Assembly (NCBI RefSeq): GCF_014217565.1
Contig: NZ_CP043661.1
Span: 2,232,001-2,296,000 of the forward strand
Direction of reading: 5' to 3'
From: Kribbella qitaiheensis
GTDB lineage: Bacteria; Actinomycetota; Actinomycetes; Propionibacteriales; Kribbellaceae
Length of the DNA stretch: 64,000 nucleotides
The notes below the pieces were generated by a model, which was given only the letters and a program-made list of their open reading frames with translations, made no database searches and had not been told where the DNA came from. Shown here piece by piece: positions 43,852 to 53,034 of the stretch. A program made the position numbers and the translations under genes. How positions within the stretch are numbered: the stretch's first letter is position 1; each line of letters begins with the position of its first letter.

Positions 43852-44061
43852 CTACCTCGACCAGACCTGACGCCACAGCCGCACGAGGACGCCGAGGCCG
43901 GACAGTCTCAATATCCGCGTGCGCAGAGCCCGAGCCCGTTCCCTGTCCCGCCTCGTGATCTCTGCGATGGCCATGGCCATGGCCCGACTCTCGGCGTGTA
44001 CGCGAGCGAAATAGCCATCGGGATCTTCAGCAGCCGCCACTGCACGCTCTACCCCTGTCAT
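43852..44061 (-). CDS. Small hypothetical protein
   Basis: A 69-aa protein: acidic start (MTGVERAVAAAEDPDGYFAR), a helical basic middle (RRDRERARALRTRILRL) and LGVLVRLWRQVWSR at the end. Start ATG has GAGG close upstream. Could be a membrane-associated small protein. Family not recognised. Confidence 0.4.
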   Translation of the reverse strand: MTGVERAVAAAEDPDGYFARVHAESRAMAMAIAEITRRDRERARALRTRILRLSGLGVLVRLWRQVWSR

Positions 44062-44178
44062 CCTCGTTGGCTCCTTGCCACGACCGGCATCAGTCTGATG
44101 CTGATCTCGACTCCTCAGGTTTCGTTCGGGTAATTAGGCAGGCCAGGTTGCGGTCGAAGGCCAACGCCGCGGCAGCTA

Positions 44179-44757
44179 CTCAACCGAAGACGATGTTCTT
44201 GAACTGGTCGCGGATTCCCATGAGGGGTTCGCGGTCGCGGGTGTAGAACAGCTTGTTGGTCATCAGCGTTGCCCACCGGCCGAGCGAGGGCGAGATCCAC
44301 ATTGCTGTACCGGTAAACCGTAGTGCACCCAGACGTCCTCGACCGGATCGCTGCCGGAAGCCGGCTGCCAGAAGAATCCGCGAGCCGGTCCGAGGCTGCC
44401 CGTCTGGACCGTCAGCGACTCCGCCACCCAGCTTGCCAACGGATCCTGAGCCCACAGCAGGTGCTGCAGAAATCTGCCAAGATCAGCTGCAGTCGAGAAG
44501 ACTCCTGCGATACCGCACACTGCGAGAAGGCGCGCGGAGTAGTCGTGCGGCGTGCCCTTGATCCGTAGACCGGCTTCGGCGTCGAACTCGGTCGGCGCGC
44601 AGCGAGCCACCACGTCGGCCGGCAGTGGCCCGAACCGTGTGGAATCCATCTCGAACGGCGCCGACACGCGATCGGCCACGAACCGATCCAGGGACTGTCC
44701 CGACAAGTGCTCGACCAGGTACCCCAGGATCAGCGCGGCCCGGTCCGTGTTTATCTG
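44179..44757 (-). pseudogene. Beta-lactamase-family serine hydrolase, truncated and frameshifted
   Basis: Minus frame: LILGYLVEHLSGQSLDRFVA, MDSTRFGP, GIAGVFSTAADLGRFLQHLL, the middle of class C-type beta-lactamase/esterase fold. After a one-base loss near 44305 the frame continues with GTAMWISPSLGRWATLMTN (the usual GTxxxxxP ending) to a stop at 44179. The N-terminal part with SxxK is missing: homology stops at about 44757, where the Tn554-like recombinase genes begin. Confidence 0.75.
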
Positions 44758-44822
44758 GACACTTTTGAGTGAATCTTTGTTCGCACTCGTCACTCCGACC
44801 GTCGGTCGGATGTTGGCCGATC

Positions 44823-45953
44823 ATGAGAGTGCGCGAGATCCATGATGACGGCCGGCTGAAGGCTGTAGAGCTCGTCGACGAGGACGGCCCAGTCGAGGTG
44901 GCGTGCCGTTTCCTGCAGTACCTATCGGACCGGAACTTCAGCCCGAACACCTGGCGCGCCTATGGGTACGACCTGCGGTACCTGTTCATGTTCCTCGAGG
45001 AGCAACAGCTGTCGTGGCAGGAGTTCATGGCGCCGACGGCAATGGACTTTCTGAGCTTCATGCGGCGGCAGGAAAGCAGGAAGTCGGCCCAGCGGTTCGG
45101 TCTGACTGTCATCGTCGGAGGCGAGGACGGTGACCGGCGGCTGTCTCCGGCGACGGTGCATCGAGTGTTGGCAGGGGTGTCGAGCTTCTACGACTGGGCA
45201 AGCGCCGTCGGCCTGTATTCCGCAGAGTCTCCGATGGAGAGGCACGAAGACCTGGCGCTGGCTCGGGTGCCGGATCGGCATCAACCCTTCACTGGCGGTG
45301 CGAGCAGACAGCGGCCGATGCGTCGTGCAGTGACGGTGAAGCGGCCGCTGCGGTTGCCTCGGCCGCTGGACGACGACCTGGTAGAGGCGCTGCTGACGAG
45401 CATGACGTGCCTGCGGGACCTCGCCGTCATGCTGCTGATGCTTGACGGTGGCCTGCGCCCCGGTGAGGTGCTGTCCCTGCACCTCCAGGACATCTCCTAC
45501 GGCCATCGGCGGGTGGTCGTGCGCAAGCGGGATGACCACCCGCGCGGTGCACGGCCCAAGTCGCGCTCCGAGCGAGTGGTCGACCTCCAGGATCCGCGGA
45601 CGTTGGAGGCCGTCAGCCGGTATGTGATGGGTGAGCGGCCAGTCGAGTCCGACAGCCCCTTCGTGTTCCTCGTCGGCGGGAACCGCAAGACCCGCTGCGA
45701 GCCGCTGTCCTACGACGCCGTGGCTCGGATGTTCGCACGCCGGATGACGGCATTGGGTCGGAGAACCCCCGACACAACGCCGCACGCCCTCCGGCACACT
45801 CACGCGACGGCAATGTGGGAAGGCGGGATGCGCGAGCTGACATTGCAGAAGCGGCTCGGCCACGCCTCCCCTGAATCGACGCGGGTCTACACGCGTGTTT
45901 CGGACGAGACCGTGCTCACCGAGTACGCCAGAGCGCTGGAGTCACGGCGGTGA
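44823..45953 (+). CDS. Tyrosine recombinase, Tn554 TnpA-like
   Basis: A 376-aa protein. N-terminal SAM-like core-binding domain (FLQYLSDRNFSPNTWRAYGY, VLAGVSSFYDWASAVGLY), catalytic LDGGLRPGEVLSLHL (Arg), KSRSERVVDL (Lys), HALRHTHATAMWE (HxxR), RLGHASPESTRVYTRVSD (Tyr). Its stop overlaps the GTG of a second, larger recombinase by 4 bp. Two coupled tyrosine recombinases of about 376 and 710 residues are the mark of Tn554-like transposons. ATG 44823. Confidence 0.85.
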   Translation: MRVREIHDDGRLKAVELVDEDGPVEVACRFLQYLSDRNFSPNTWRAYGYDLRYLFMFLEEQQLSWQEFMAPTAMDFLSFMRRQESRKSAQRFGLTVIVGGEDGDRRLSPATVHRVLAGVSSFYDWASAVGLYSAESPMERHEDLALARVPDRHQPFTGGASRQRPMRRAVTVKRPLRLPRPLDDDLVEALLTSMTCLRDLAVMLLMLDGGLRPGEVLSLHLQDISYGHRRVVVRKRDDHPRGARPKSRSERVVDLQDPRTLEAVSRYVMGERPVESDSPFVFLVGGNRKTRCEPLSYDAVARMFARRMTALGRRTPDTTPHALRHTHATAMWEGGMRELTLQKRLGHASPESTRVYTRVSDETVLTEYARALESRR

Positions 45954-48082
45954 GCGCCGCGCTGGCTCGGGTGCCGCTGCCAGAGCAACCTGACGGGCGC
46001 AAGCACGCGTCTCGACACGAGTACAAGGCGTGGGTAGATCGGGTCTTGGACGCCGCCTCCGGGTCCGCGCGCAAACATCGAATGTCCGCGTACGACACCT
46101 TCGTCGACCGATGGCCGCAGCTGGAGGACTGGTTCGCCGAACCGATGGCCGTGCGTTTGGACCTCCTTGACGGCGCCCATGCGCGAGCGCGTCGAGGCGT
46201 CAGCGTGAATGCCACCGGCTATCTCACCTACCTGAGCCTCGCGCAACGCGTGCGACTGGACACCGACTTCATCATCAACCGGAAGTTCAATTCGCTGCGC
46301 GACGATCAACTCCTCGCCGAACTCGGCTACGACATGGGTTTCGAGCACCGTCTCCTGCAACGTGCCTCCCAAATCGGCTACAAGCGACCCTCGTTGCACA
46401 GCCAGGTACGTTGGGCGCTAACTAAAATCGCCATGCGCAACGGCGATCCGGATGTCACCGGCATCACCATTGACGATCTACAGCTCCTGGCCGATGAGAT
46501 CAAGGCGTTCGCCACCCGCCCCGATGCCGCCGAACTGCGCTGGACCGTGGCGGTGAAGGGTGAGAATCCCACGGCCGTGCTTCAGGGGTTCATCCAGCAC
46601 TGTCTGAACAGGCTGCATGTGCTGCATGTCGTGCTGTTCAACGACGGTCGGATCAGCGCACCTCCCGAGCTCGGCATCCGCCGCCGCAAAACATGGAAAG
46701 ACGAACTCACGCCGCCCGATACCCCGCCGAGAATCAAGTACGTCGTAGAACGCTGGCTCCGGCTGCAGCTATCGACTGGTTCCACGGCGGAGACCACGGT
46801 CGGCCAGGTGCGCGATGACATCCGCCGCCTGATCGTGTGGCTGACTGAGGCGTATCCCGCGGTGGAATCGCTCGACCAACTCACCCGTGAGCACATGGAG
46901 GAGTTCCTGGAATGGCTCGCGGCCCTGATCAACCCGCGAACCAAGGCGCCTTACGCCATCCAGACGCGTCGAGGCACGGTGTCATCACTGGTCGTATTCT
47001 TCCGTGAGACCGGGCGCCTGGGCTGGTCCGATGTCCCGGGACGGCCACTTCTCGGCCCGGCGGACCTCCCGAGGACGGTCCAGTCGCTGCCCCGCTTCAT
47101 CCCCAGGGACCAGCTCGACACGGTCATGGAGATCGCTGAGGCCCTGGAGTGTCCGTTCCAGCGCGCAGCGATGCTGACGATCCGGTGGACCGGCGCCCGG
47201 CGCAGCGAGGTCCGCCGCCTGGAGGTGGACTGCCTGGACGCCTACCCCGACGGCTACCCACGGCTTCGGCTCCCGGTCGGCAAGGGCCGCACCGAGCGCA
47301 CCGTTCCCCTCCATCCCCACGCCGCTGAGGCGCTGCGGCCGATCATCGACATGGCTCGCGCTGCGAACTACGCCCCGCGCCTCGATCCCACCTGCCAGCG
47401 CTTGGTCCAGCGGATCTTCGTCAACCTGGGCAAGCCGATCTCCGCCGAGTACCTGTTCATGACCCCGCTCAAAATGGCGTGCGAGAAACTCGGGCTGCTG
47501 GACGCGGAAGGACGACCGCTGATCAACCCGCACCGGTTCAGGCACACGGTCGGCACTCAACTCGCTGAAGGCGGTGCTCAGCTCCAGACGATCATGTCCA
47601 TCCTCGGCCACCGCAGTGCCAGCATGTCAATGGTGTACTCCCGCATGACTGACCCCGTCGTCAAGGAGCAATACGAACAAGTCCTCGCCACGACCGGCCG
47701 CATCGCCGGCCCGGCGGTCGACCTCCTCCTAAAGGACGGACTCGACGAGGAAGCAGTCCACTGGCTGAAGACGAACTTCTTCAAGACCGAGCTCGAGCTG
47801 GGACACTGCCTGCGACTACCGCAGGAAGGCCCGTGCGAGTGCGACCTCTATCTGCGGTGTGGGAAGTTCTTCACCACCTCCGAATACGCCCCGAGACTGC
47901 GCCAACGGCTGGCCACCGAGCAGCAACTCATCCAGGACGCCACCGAACGCGGCTGGCCGCGTGAGATCGAACGACATGCCGCAATCAGTCGGCGGCTACG
48001 CGAACTCCTGACCGAACTCGGCCAACCCGAAGACGGCGAACACGCGCCCTGCATCAGGCCAGACAACGGAGACCGTCAATGA
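45950..48082 (+). CDS. Large tyrosine recombinase, Tn554 TnpB-like
   Basis: A 710-aa protein. Catalytic boxes: RWTGARRSEVRRLEVDC (Arg), KGRTERTVPLHPH (Lys), HRFRHTVGTQLAEGG (HxxR), ILGHRSASMSMVYSRMTD (Tyr). C-terminal GPCECDLYLRCGKFFTTSEY plus PRLRQRL is the Cys-rich box typical of TnpB of Tn554. Works with the TnpA-like gene to move the element. Intact, so the element may be mobile or recently arrived. Confidence 0.85.
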   Translation: MSAALARVPLPEQPDGRKHASRHEYKAWVDRVLDAASGSARKHRMSAYDTFVDRWPQLEDWFAEPMAVRLDLLDGAHARARRGVSVNATGYLTYLSLAQRVRLDTDFIINRKFNSLRDDQLLAELGYDMGFEHRLLQRASQIGYKRPSLHSQVRWALTKIAMRNGDPDVTGITIDDLQLLADEIKAFATRPDAAELRWTVAVKGENPTAVLQGFIQHCLNRLHVLHVVLFNDGRISAPPELGIRRRKTWKDELTPPDTPPRIKYVVERWLRLQLSTGSTAETTVGQVRDDIRRLIVWLTEAYPAVESLDQLTREHMEEFLEWLAALINPRTKAPYAIQTRRGTVSSLVVFFRETGRLGWSDVPGRPLLGPADLPRTVQSLPRFIPRDQLDTVMEIAEALECPFQRAAMLTIRWTGARRSEVRRLEVDCLDAYPDGYPRLRLPVGKGRTERTVPLHPHAAEALRPIIDMARAANYAPRLDPTCQRLVQRIFVNLGKPISAEYLFMTPLKMACEKLGLLDAEGRPLINPHRFRHTVGTQLAEGGAQLQTIMSILGHRSASMSMVYSRMTDPVVKEQYEQVLATTGRIAGPAVDLLLKDGLDEEAVHWLKTNFFKTELELGHCLRLPQEGPCECDLYLRCGKFFTTSEYAPRLRQRLATEQQLIQDATERGWPREIERHAAISRRLRELLTELGQPEDGEHAPCIRPDNGDRQ

Positions 48083-48276
48083 TGAACACTCCACCGGCCA
48101 CACAGACCACGGGCACAGCCATGATGACCACCGTGACCGGTGCCTGGAACGGAAGGGGTTGGGGCTGCCAGGAGAGTCACCGCGCGACTGTTCTGTCTCG
48201 TGAGCCGAACTGCCAGACACGGGAGTTGATGGGCCGCGAGTTACCCGTGCCTAGCCTGCCTCAGAGTGGACGTTGA
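48079..48276 (+). CDS. Possible remnant of the third (TnpC-like) gene
   Basis: A 65-codon frame, ATGATG overlapping the TnpB-like stop by 4 bp. First residues MMNTPPATQTTGTAMM, then low-complexity sequence. Tn554 has a third small gene here, but this frame is shorter and I see no helical coiled coil. Likely a start scar or truncated gene. The frame's end overlaps the convergent SIR2 gene. Confidence 0.3.
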   Translation: MMNTPPATQTTGTAMMTTVTGAWNGRGWGCQESHRATVLSREPNCQTRELMGRELPVPSLPQSGR

Positions 48277-49198
48277 TTCGGGTGAGGAAGTCGGGTAGCT
48301 CGTTCCAGCCATTGAGCCAGACGGTGTTCACGTCGAGCGAGCGGAGATAGCGCTCCTTGACGGTGTTCCGCCTCCCCTGCACCGTGTAGGACGCCGGCAT
48401 GTTCATCCCGTACACGACCCGCAGATCGTCATGGATGGTGTTGAAGTTGGGATCGCTGAGGCTGAATCCGACGAAGAGGAAGGCTGCGTCAGCGAGCTCG
48501 CTTCGTAGATGATCCAGCATTGCGCGGCGCTCGAGCCGGATCCGCGCATAGTCGGACCTGGTCAGGACGATCGTGTCGGGTTGGTCGATGGAGCCGTGCA
48601 GCTTCACCAGGTGCGCGTCGACGGTTCGTCGATGAGCCGTGAACTGGGCCTCACTGGCGCTGACGCGAAGGCGTTCACCTGCCTTCTGGTACGCAGCCTC
48701 GATCAACTCGTCGTAATTGGTAGTGAACAGTCGTTGAAGTCGCAAGGCCACAAGGGCCTGATGGCTCGGAGTGACCTGCACGAACTGGTGGCGGCCGGAG
48801 TCGAACTGGCGGAGCAGGAACTCGCGGTAGTTCGCCTCGCCGATGGTTTGTCGGAACAGCTGGGCGCAATCGAGGGGCCCTTCCTCCGAGAAGAATTCCG
48901 CGAGGGCGTCACGCTCGTTCTCCGACGCCGTCACCGCCAATTCCTCGTACATACGGCTCACCAGCCATGGCCAGGAGGGCAGAGGGAGTCCGTCGTCATC
49001 GGAAACCAGACGAGGTTCGTCAGGCCACCATGGGCGACGCTGAGAGCGATCGTAGTCGAACCGTGCTCGACCGTTAAGCCGGGCGGCGCCAAAGGAAAGA
49101 CCTGCGCCCAAGAACATCAACAGGCGGCCTTGGTCGGCGATCAGTTCTCGAAGTCGTTCGATCAGGCCTGCGTTGGAAGGATCCTGGTACCAAGTCAC
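48251..49198 (-). CDS. SIR2-like (NADase) defence protein
   Basis: A 315-aa protein. LLMFLGAGLSFGAA (NAD-binding GAGxS), LFTTNYDELIEAAY (TN.D), HLVKLHGSIDQP (catalytic His region), FLFVGFSLSDPNF. This is the SIR2_2-type domain found in bacterial antiphage systems where it depletes NAD. No second effector or sensor domain is fused, and no TIR, Argonaute or helicase partner is adjacent. Convergent to the Tn554-like recombinases, so it may be cargo of that element. GTG 49198. Confidence 0.8.
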   Translation of the reverse strand: MTWYQDPSNAGLIERLRELIADQGRLLMFLGAGLSFGAARLNGRARFDYDRSQRRPWWPDEPRLVSDDDGLPLPSWPWLVSRMYEELAVTASENERDALAEFFSEEGPLDCAQLFRQTIGEANYREFLLRQFDSGRHQFVQVTPSHQALVALRLQRLFTTNYDELIEAAYQKAGERLRVSASEAQFTAHRRTVDAHLVKLHGSIDQPDTIVLTRSDYARIRLERRAMLDHLRSELADAAFLFVGFSLSDPNFNTIHDDLRVVYGMNMPASYTVQGRRNTVKERYLRSLDVNTVWLNGWNELPDFLTRINVHSEAG

Positions 49199-49335
49199 AC
49201 GTTCAGTGTGGCAGCCACGTACTCATAGACCATCCCCGACGGGCAGGAGGGCACTGAAGCCAACACTCAATAGCCTGACATGCGCGGGGTCCCGTTGTTT
49301 GGTGCCGATACGACAGAGTATGTCAGTATCTACGT

Positions 49336-49749
49336 ATGAATGCGGATTCGCGGGGTCGGGTGTCGGGGCTGGCGCGTGAGCAGCCTGCGGGAGAGCAGGT
49401 CGACCTGGCGGTCGAGGTGTTCCGGATGCTCGCGGACTCGACCCGGATCCGGTTGTTGTGGGCGCTGCTGGATGACGAGCTGGCGGTGAATGACCTGGCC
49501 GAAGCGGTGGGCAAGCCGCCGGCGGCGGTGTCGCAGCACCTGGCGAAACTGCGGATGGCCCGGCTAGTGCGCACCCGTAAGCACGGAACGCAGGTGTTCT
49601 ACCGGATCGAGAACGGCCACGTTCGCCAGCTCGTCGAGGACGCGGTCTACCACTCCGAGCACGTCGGCCCTGGGATCCCGGATCACCACCGCCGCGACGG
49701 CGTCACCACCCTGCCCGACCACGCCGATACCGGAACCGAGGCGCGATGA
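49336..49749 (+). CDS. ArsR/SmtB-family metal sensor (NmtR-like)
   Basis: A 137-aa protein. Winged HTH (VNDLAEAVGKPPAAVSQHLA, KLRMARLVRTRKHGTQVFY). The last helix has NGH-x10-HSEH, close to the DxH-x10-HxxH metal site of NmtR-type nickel/cobalt sensors (Asp replaced by Asn). His-rich tail (DHHRRDG). It overlaps the CDF exporter by 4 bp and most likely represses it. The ATG is only about 12 nt after TATGTC, a possible -10, so the mRNA may be nearly leaderless. Confidence 0.85.
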   Translation: MNADSRGRVSGLAREQPAGEQVDLAVEVFRMLADSTRIRLLWALLDDELAVNDLAEAVGKPPAAVSQHLAKLRMARLVRTRKHGTQVFYRIENGHVRQLVEDAVYHSEHVGPGIPDHHRRDGVTTLPDHADTGTEAR

Positions 49750-50849
49750 CGACCCCGAACCACCACCCCCACGAAGAAGAACACCCCCAAGGTCACGGCC
49801 ATGGCCATGGGCACGGTCATGGGCATGATCGTCGGGATGGTGTGCGGGGGTGGATCGGGTCGGTGTTCACGCCACACAGTCATGATGCGGCCGACTCGGT
49901 CGATTCAGCGCTCGAGGCGAGCAAGGACGGGATCCGTGCGGTCAAGATCAGCCTCGTCGCCTTGGGGGTCACGGCCTTGGCCCAGGCGCTGCTGGTGGTC
50001 ATCACGGGGTCGGTGGCGTTGCTGGCTGACACGATCCACAATCTCTCCGACGCGCTGACGGCGGTGCCGTTGTGGATCGCGTTCGTGCTGTCGCGGCGGC
50101 CGGCGTCGCGCCGCTACACCTACGGCTATGGCCGTGCCGAAGACCTCGCCGGGGTGTTCATCGTGGCCATGATCGCGCTGTCCGCGGTGGTCGCGGGCTA
50201 TGAGTCGGTCCGCAGGCTGCTCGACCCGCAGCCGTTGGGCCACTTGTGGGTACTGGTCGGCGCCGGCTTGGTCGGGTTCGCCGGCAACGAGCTCGTCGCG
50301 GTCTATCGGATCCGGGTCGGGCGCCGGATCGGGTCGGCCGCGTTGATGGCCGACGGGCTGCATGCCCGCACCGATGGGTTCACCTCGTTGGCCGTCGTGG
50401 TCGGTGCGGTGGGGGTGATGGCCGGGTTCCCGCTGGCCGACCCGCTCGTCGGGCTGGCGATCACCGTCGCGATCTTGTTCGTACTCAAGGGCGCGGCCAC
50501 CGATATCTACCGGCGCCTGATGGACGCTGTCGATCCCGAGCTGGTCGAGGTCGCCGAAACCGCGCTGCGCTCCACGCCGGGCGTCGACGACATTGACGAG
50601 CTGCGGCTGCGCTGGACCGGGCACCGGATCCGCGCCGAAACCAGTGTCGTGGTCGATGCCGCACTGAGCCTGGTCGACGCGCACGCGATCGCCAACGATG
50701 CCCATCACCGTCTGCTGCATCAGGTCCCGAAGCTGGACGCAGTCACCGTTCATGTCAGCCCGAACGCGTCCGACGGCCGGGATCACCACTCTGTACTCGC
50801 ACACCACACCGTCGACGGGTCGCGGCCAAGCCCTTCGGCAGACGATTGA
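49746..50849 (+). CDS. Cation diffusion facilitator (CDF) metal exporter
   Basis: A 367-aa protein. His-rich cytoplasmic N-terminus (HGHGHGHGHGHD), six membrane helices, and the two metal-site motifs LLADTIHNLSDAL (HxxxD) and LMADGLHARTDGF (HxxxD), then a cytoplasmic dimer domain (RSTPGVDDIDELRLRWTGH). Exports Zn, Co, Ni or Fe by proton exchange; metal choice is not readable from sequence. Coupled to an NmtR-like sensor. Confidence 0.9.
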   Translation: MTTPNHHPHEEEHPQGHGHGHGHGHGHDRRDGVRGWIGSVFTPHSHDAADSVDSALEASKDGIRAVKISLVALGVTALAQALLVVITGSVALLADTIHNLSDALTAVPLWIAFVLSRRPASRRYTYGYGRAEDLAGVFIVAMIALSAVVAGYESVRRLLDPQPLGHLWVLVGAGLVGFAGNELVAVYRIRVGRRIGSAALMADGLHARTDGFTSLAVVVGAVGVMAGFPLADPLVGLAITVAILFVLKGAATDIYRRLMDAVDPELVEVAETALRSTPGVDDIDELRLRWTGHRIRAETSVVVDAALSLVDAHAIANDAHHRLLHQVPKLDAVTVHVSPNASDGRDHHSVLAHHTVDGSRPSPSADD

Positions 50850-50923
50850 AGTCACGCCCCTCGGCAGCGAACAGGTCACGCAAAGGGGTCATGCAAAGCG
50901 CGCCTGGCTACTGTGGGTCTGTG

Positions 50924-51403
50924 ATGGCACGGTCGGCAGTTGTGCGATCGGGACTCACGCGGATCCTGACAGTGGTCGGCGTGGTCGCCGGTGTCCTTGC
51001 TATGCACGGTCTGACCAGCAACCACGACGCAGCGATGCCCGGGATGGCAGCTGCGCAGACCGACAGCTCCAGGCCGGCAGGGACCGGCGACCCCACGATG
51101 ACGACCGGCCACGCCAGCGCCGTTGATAGTGGCGTTCACCTGACCACGGCAGCCTCGGCCGGGTCCACGACCGAGAAGCCCCAGGCGCGCGATACCGACG
51201 CCGGCCACGGAATGGCAGGGGCCTGCGTAGCTGTCCTGACTCTTTCGCTGCTGCTCCTGGCTCTGGCCCTCAGGTCGCGGTGGCGGCTTATCTGGCGGAC
51301 AGTTCCTCGAGATCCGCGACCGGCACAGCGGCCTGTACCGGCTGGCCGGCCGGCACCGTGGCTCGCGCCTTCGCTGTCCAAACTCTGCGTACTGCGGACC
51401 TAG
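50924..51403 (+). CDS. DUF6153-family membrane protein
   Basis: A 159-aa protein. First membrane helix (ILTVVGVVAGVLAMHGL), then a Met/His-rich stretch (HDAAMPGMAAAQ, DAGHGMAGAC) and a second helix (VAVLTLSLLLLALAL), then a basic tail. DUF6153 proteins accompany copper-related genes in actinomycetes; Met/His patches support metal contact. Just before a DUF305 lipoprotein gene. ATG 50924. Confidence 0.65.
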   Translation: MARSAVVRSGLTRILTVVGVVAGVLAMHGLTSNHDAAMPGMAAAQTDSSRPAGTGDPTMTTGHASAVDSGVHLTTAASAGSTTEKPQARDTDAGHGMAGACVAVLTLSLLLLALALRSRWRLIWRTVPRDPRPAQRPVPAGRPAPWLAPSLSKLCVLRT

Positions 51404-51501
51404 GCCCACCGGCCTGCGGGGACCCGCGCCGCTGCTGGCTGCGCGCTGCCCGTTCAGCTCCGCACCGCACTGTTCCTTGGACAGCGATGAGAGGTTCTTT
51501 G

Positions 51502-52146
51502 ATGACGCGCACCACCCGTACTACGGCTGCCGCGGCGACGGTGATCGTCGCCGGCGCGCTGGCTTTGACCGGCTGCAGCAGCACCACCGATCACGGCTCG
51601 ATGCCGGGCATGTCCCAAGCGACCTCACCCGCGGCCAGTACGACTTCGGGCAACACAGCGGCGCCGGTGGGCGAACACAACGATGCAGACGTCAAGTTCG
51701 CCACCGACATGATCCCTCACCACCAGCAAGCCGTTCAGATGGCCCAGCTGGCGGCGACCAAGGCCACTACCCCGGCAGTGAAGGAGCTGGCGGCCGGTAT
51801 CAAGGCCGCTCAGGATCCCGAGATCAAGCAGATGTCGGCATGGCTCACCGGTTGGGGTGCGCCGGTCCCGAGCTCGATGGCCGGCCACGACATGCAGGGC
51901 GCGATGCCGGGAATGATGAGCATGGACGAGATGGCGAACCTGGACAAGGCCACCGGTCCGGCATTCGAGCGGACGTGGCTGCAGATGATGATCAAGCACC
52001 ACCAGGGCGCGGTCACGATGGCCAAGACCGAACAAACCACCGGCAAGGCCACCGCGGCGATCGCGCTGGCGAAGAAGATCGAGACCGGCCAGACCGCCGA
52101 GATCGACACCATGCAGAAACTCCTGGTCCACTACACAGGTCGTTGA
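51502..52146 (+). CDS. DUF305-family lipoprotein
   Basis: A 214-aa protein. Lipoprotein signal with LTGC near residue 25, Ser/Thr-rich linker, then two DUF305 repeats, each with the His pair: FATDMIPHHQQAVQMAQLA and WLQMMIKHHQGAVTMAKTE, plus Met-rich MQGAMPGMMSMDEM. Ferritin-like four-helix fold at the cell surface, thought to bind metal (copper/silver) near such resistance genes. GAGAGG before ATG. Confidence 0.85.
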   Translation: MTRTTRTTAAAATVIVAGALALTGCSSTTDHGSMPGMSQATSPAASTTSGNTAAPVGEHNDADVKFATDMIPHHQQAVQMAQLAATKATTPAVKELAAGIKAAQDPEIKQMSAWLTGWGAPVPSSMAGHDMQGAMPGMMSMDEMANLDKATGPAFERTWLQMMIKHHQGAVTMAKTEQTTGKATAAIALAKKIETGQTAEIDTMQKLLVHYTGR

Positions 52147-52149
52147 CCA

Positions 52150-52605
52150 CTACGGAAGGGGATCGGCAACCTGCGGATCCCCTTCCGTCGGTCGATCAGG
52201 GGATAGGCCGGCCAGGCGGCGAATGGCAGCTAACCCGTCTGGGGTGCCTGGCCAGTGCCGTTCGAGTGCTCCCGGGCCGGCGCGACGGGTAACAGAGCGC
52301 AGAGCGAGGGCCACGATCACGGCGTCGTCGGCGTACCCGACGACGGGGATGAAATCGGGCACCAGATCGAAAGGCACCCCAAGATAGACCAGCAGCAACC
52401 ACAGCCGGATCCGGACGCCGCGGGGCAGGGACGGGTCACCGGCCAGACGCCTCAGCAACCGGATCAGGTCAGGCAGCAGCCGAAGCGCATCACGGACTCG
52501 CAGCTCGTCGGGGCGTGCGCACCACAAAGCCATGACCAACACGGTCCACAGCAACAGCAGACCACCCGCAACGCCAATGACTACTGACCACCAAGACACC
52601 TGCAC
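52150..52605 (-). CDS. DUF1232 (YkvA-like) membrane protein
   Basis: A 151-aa protein. N-terminal helix VVIGVAGGLLLLWTVLVMAL and the DUF1232 core RLWLLLVYLGVPFDLVPDFI, PVVGYADDAVIVALALR. Function unknown in all species. It is convergent to the DUF305 gene, with 3 bp between stops, and codirectional with the ars genes that follow upstream. Confidence 0.8.
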   Translation of the reverse strand: MQVSWWSVVIGVAGGLLLLWTVLVMALWCARPDELRVRDALRLLPDLIRLLRRLAGDPSLPRGVRIRLWLLLVYLGVPFDLVPDFIPVVGYADDAVIVALALRSVTRRAGPGALERHWPGTPDGLAAIRRLAGLSPDRPTEGDPQVADPLP

Positions 52606-52632
52606 GGATAAGAGTGTGAGCCATCCCGAGCG

Positions 52633-53034
52633 CTATCCGGGCTGCAGGTCGGCGACGAGTTTCTCGACTCGGCCGCGGATGTCGTCGCGAACTTCGCGGA
52701 CGACCTCGATCGGTTGACCGGCGGGGTCGATGAGTTCCCAGTCTTCGTAGCGTTTGCCGGGGAAGATCGGGCAGGCGTCGCCGCAGCCCATGGTGATCAC
52801 GACATCGCTGTCACGGACGGCTTCGCTTTCAAGGAGTTGGGGTGTGTTGCCGGTGATTTCGACGCCGACCTCGCGCATGGCTTCAATGGCGATGGGGTTG
52901 ATCTGGTTGGCGGGCTCGGATCCCGCGGAGCGGATTTCGACGGTGTCTCCGGCGAGGTGGCGCAGCCAGCCGGCGGCCATTTGGGAGCGGCCGGCGTTGT
53001 GGATGCAGACGAAGAGTACGGCGGGTTTGCTCAC
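52633..53034 (-). CDS. arsC: Arsenate reductase, low-molecular-weight phosphatase type
   Basis: A 133-aa protein. P-loop VCIHNAGRSQMAAGWL (C-x5-R-S), TMGCGDACPIFPGKRYEDW (the ArsC Cys region) and DPAGQPIEVVREVRDDI. Reduces arsenate to arsenite with a thiol partner (thioredoxin or mycothiol/mycoredoxin in actinomycetes). GTG 53034 lies in GTGA overlap with the aquaporin stop. Last gene of the four-gene ars operon. Confidence 0.9.
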   Translation of the reverse strand: MSKPAVLFVCIHNAGRSQMAAGWLRHLAGDTVEIRSAGSEPANQINPIAIEAMREVGVEITGNTPQLLESEAVRDSDVVITMGCGDACPIFPGKRYEDWELIDPAGQPIEVVREVRDDIRGRVEKLVADLQPG

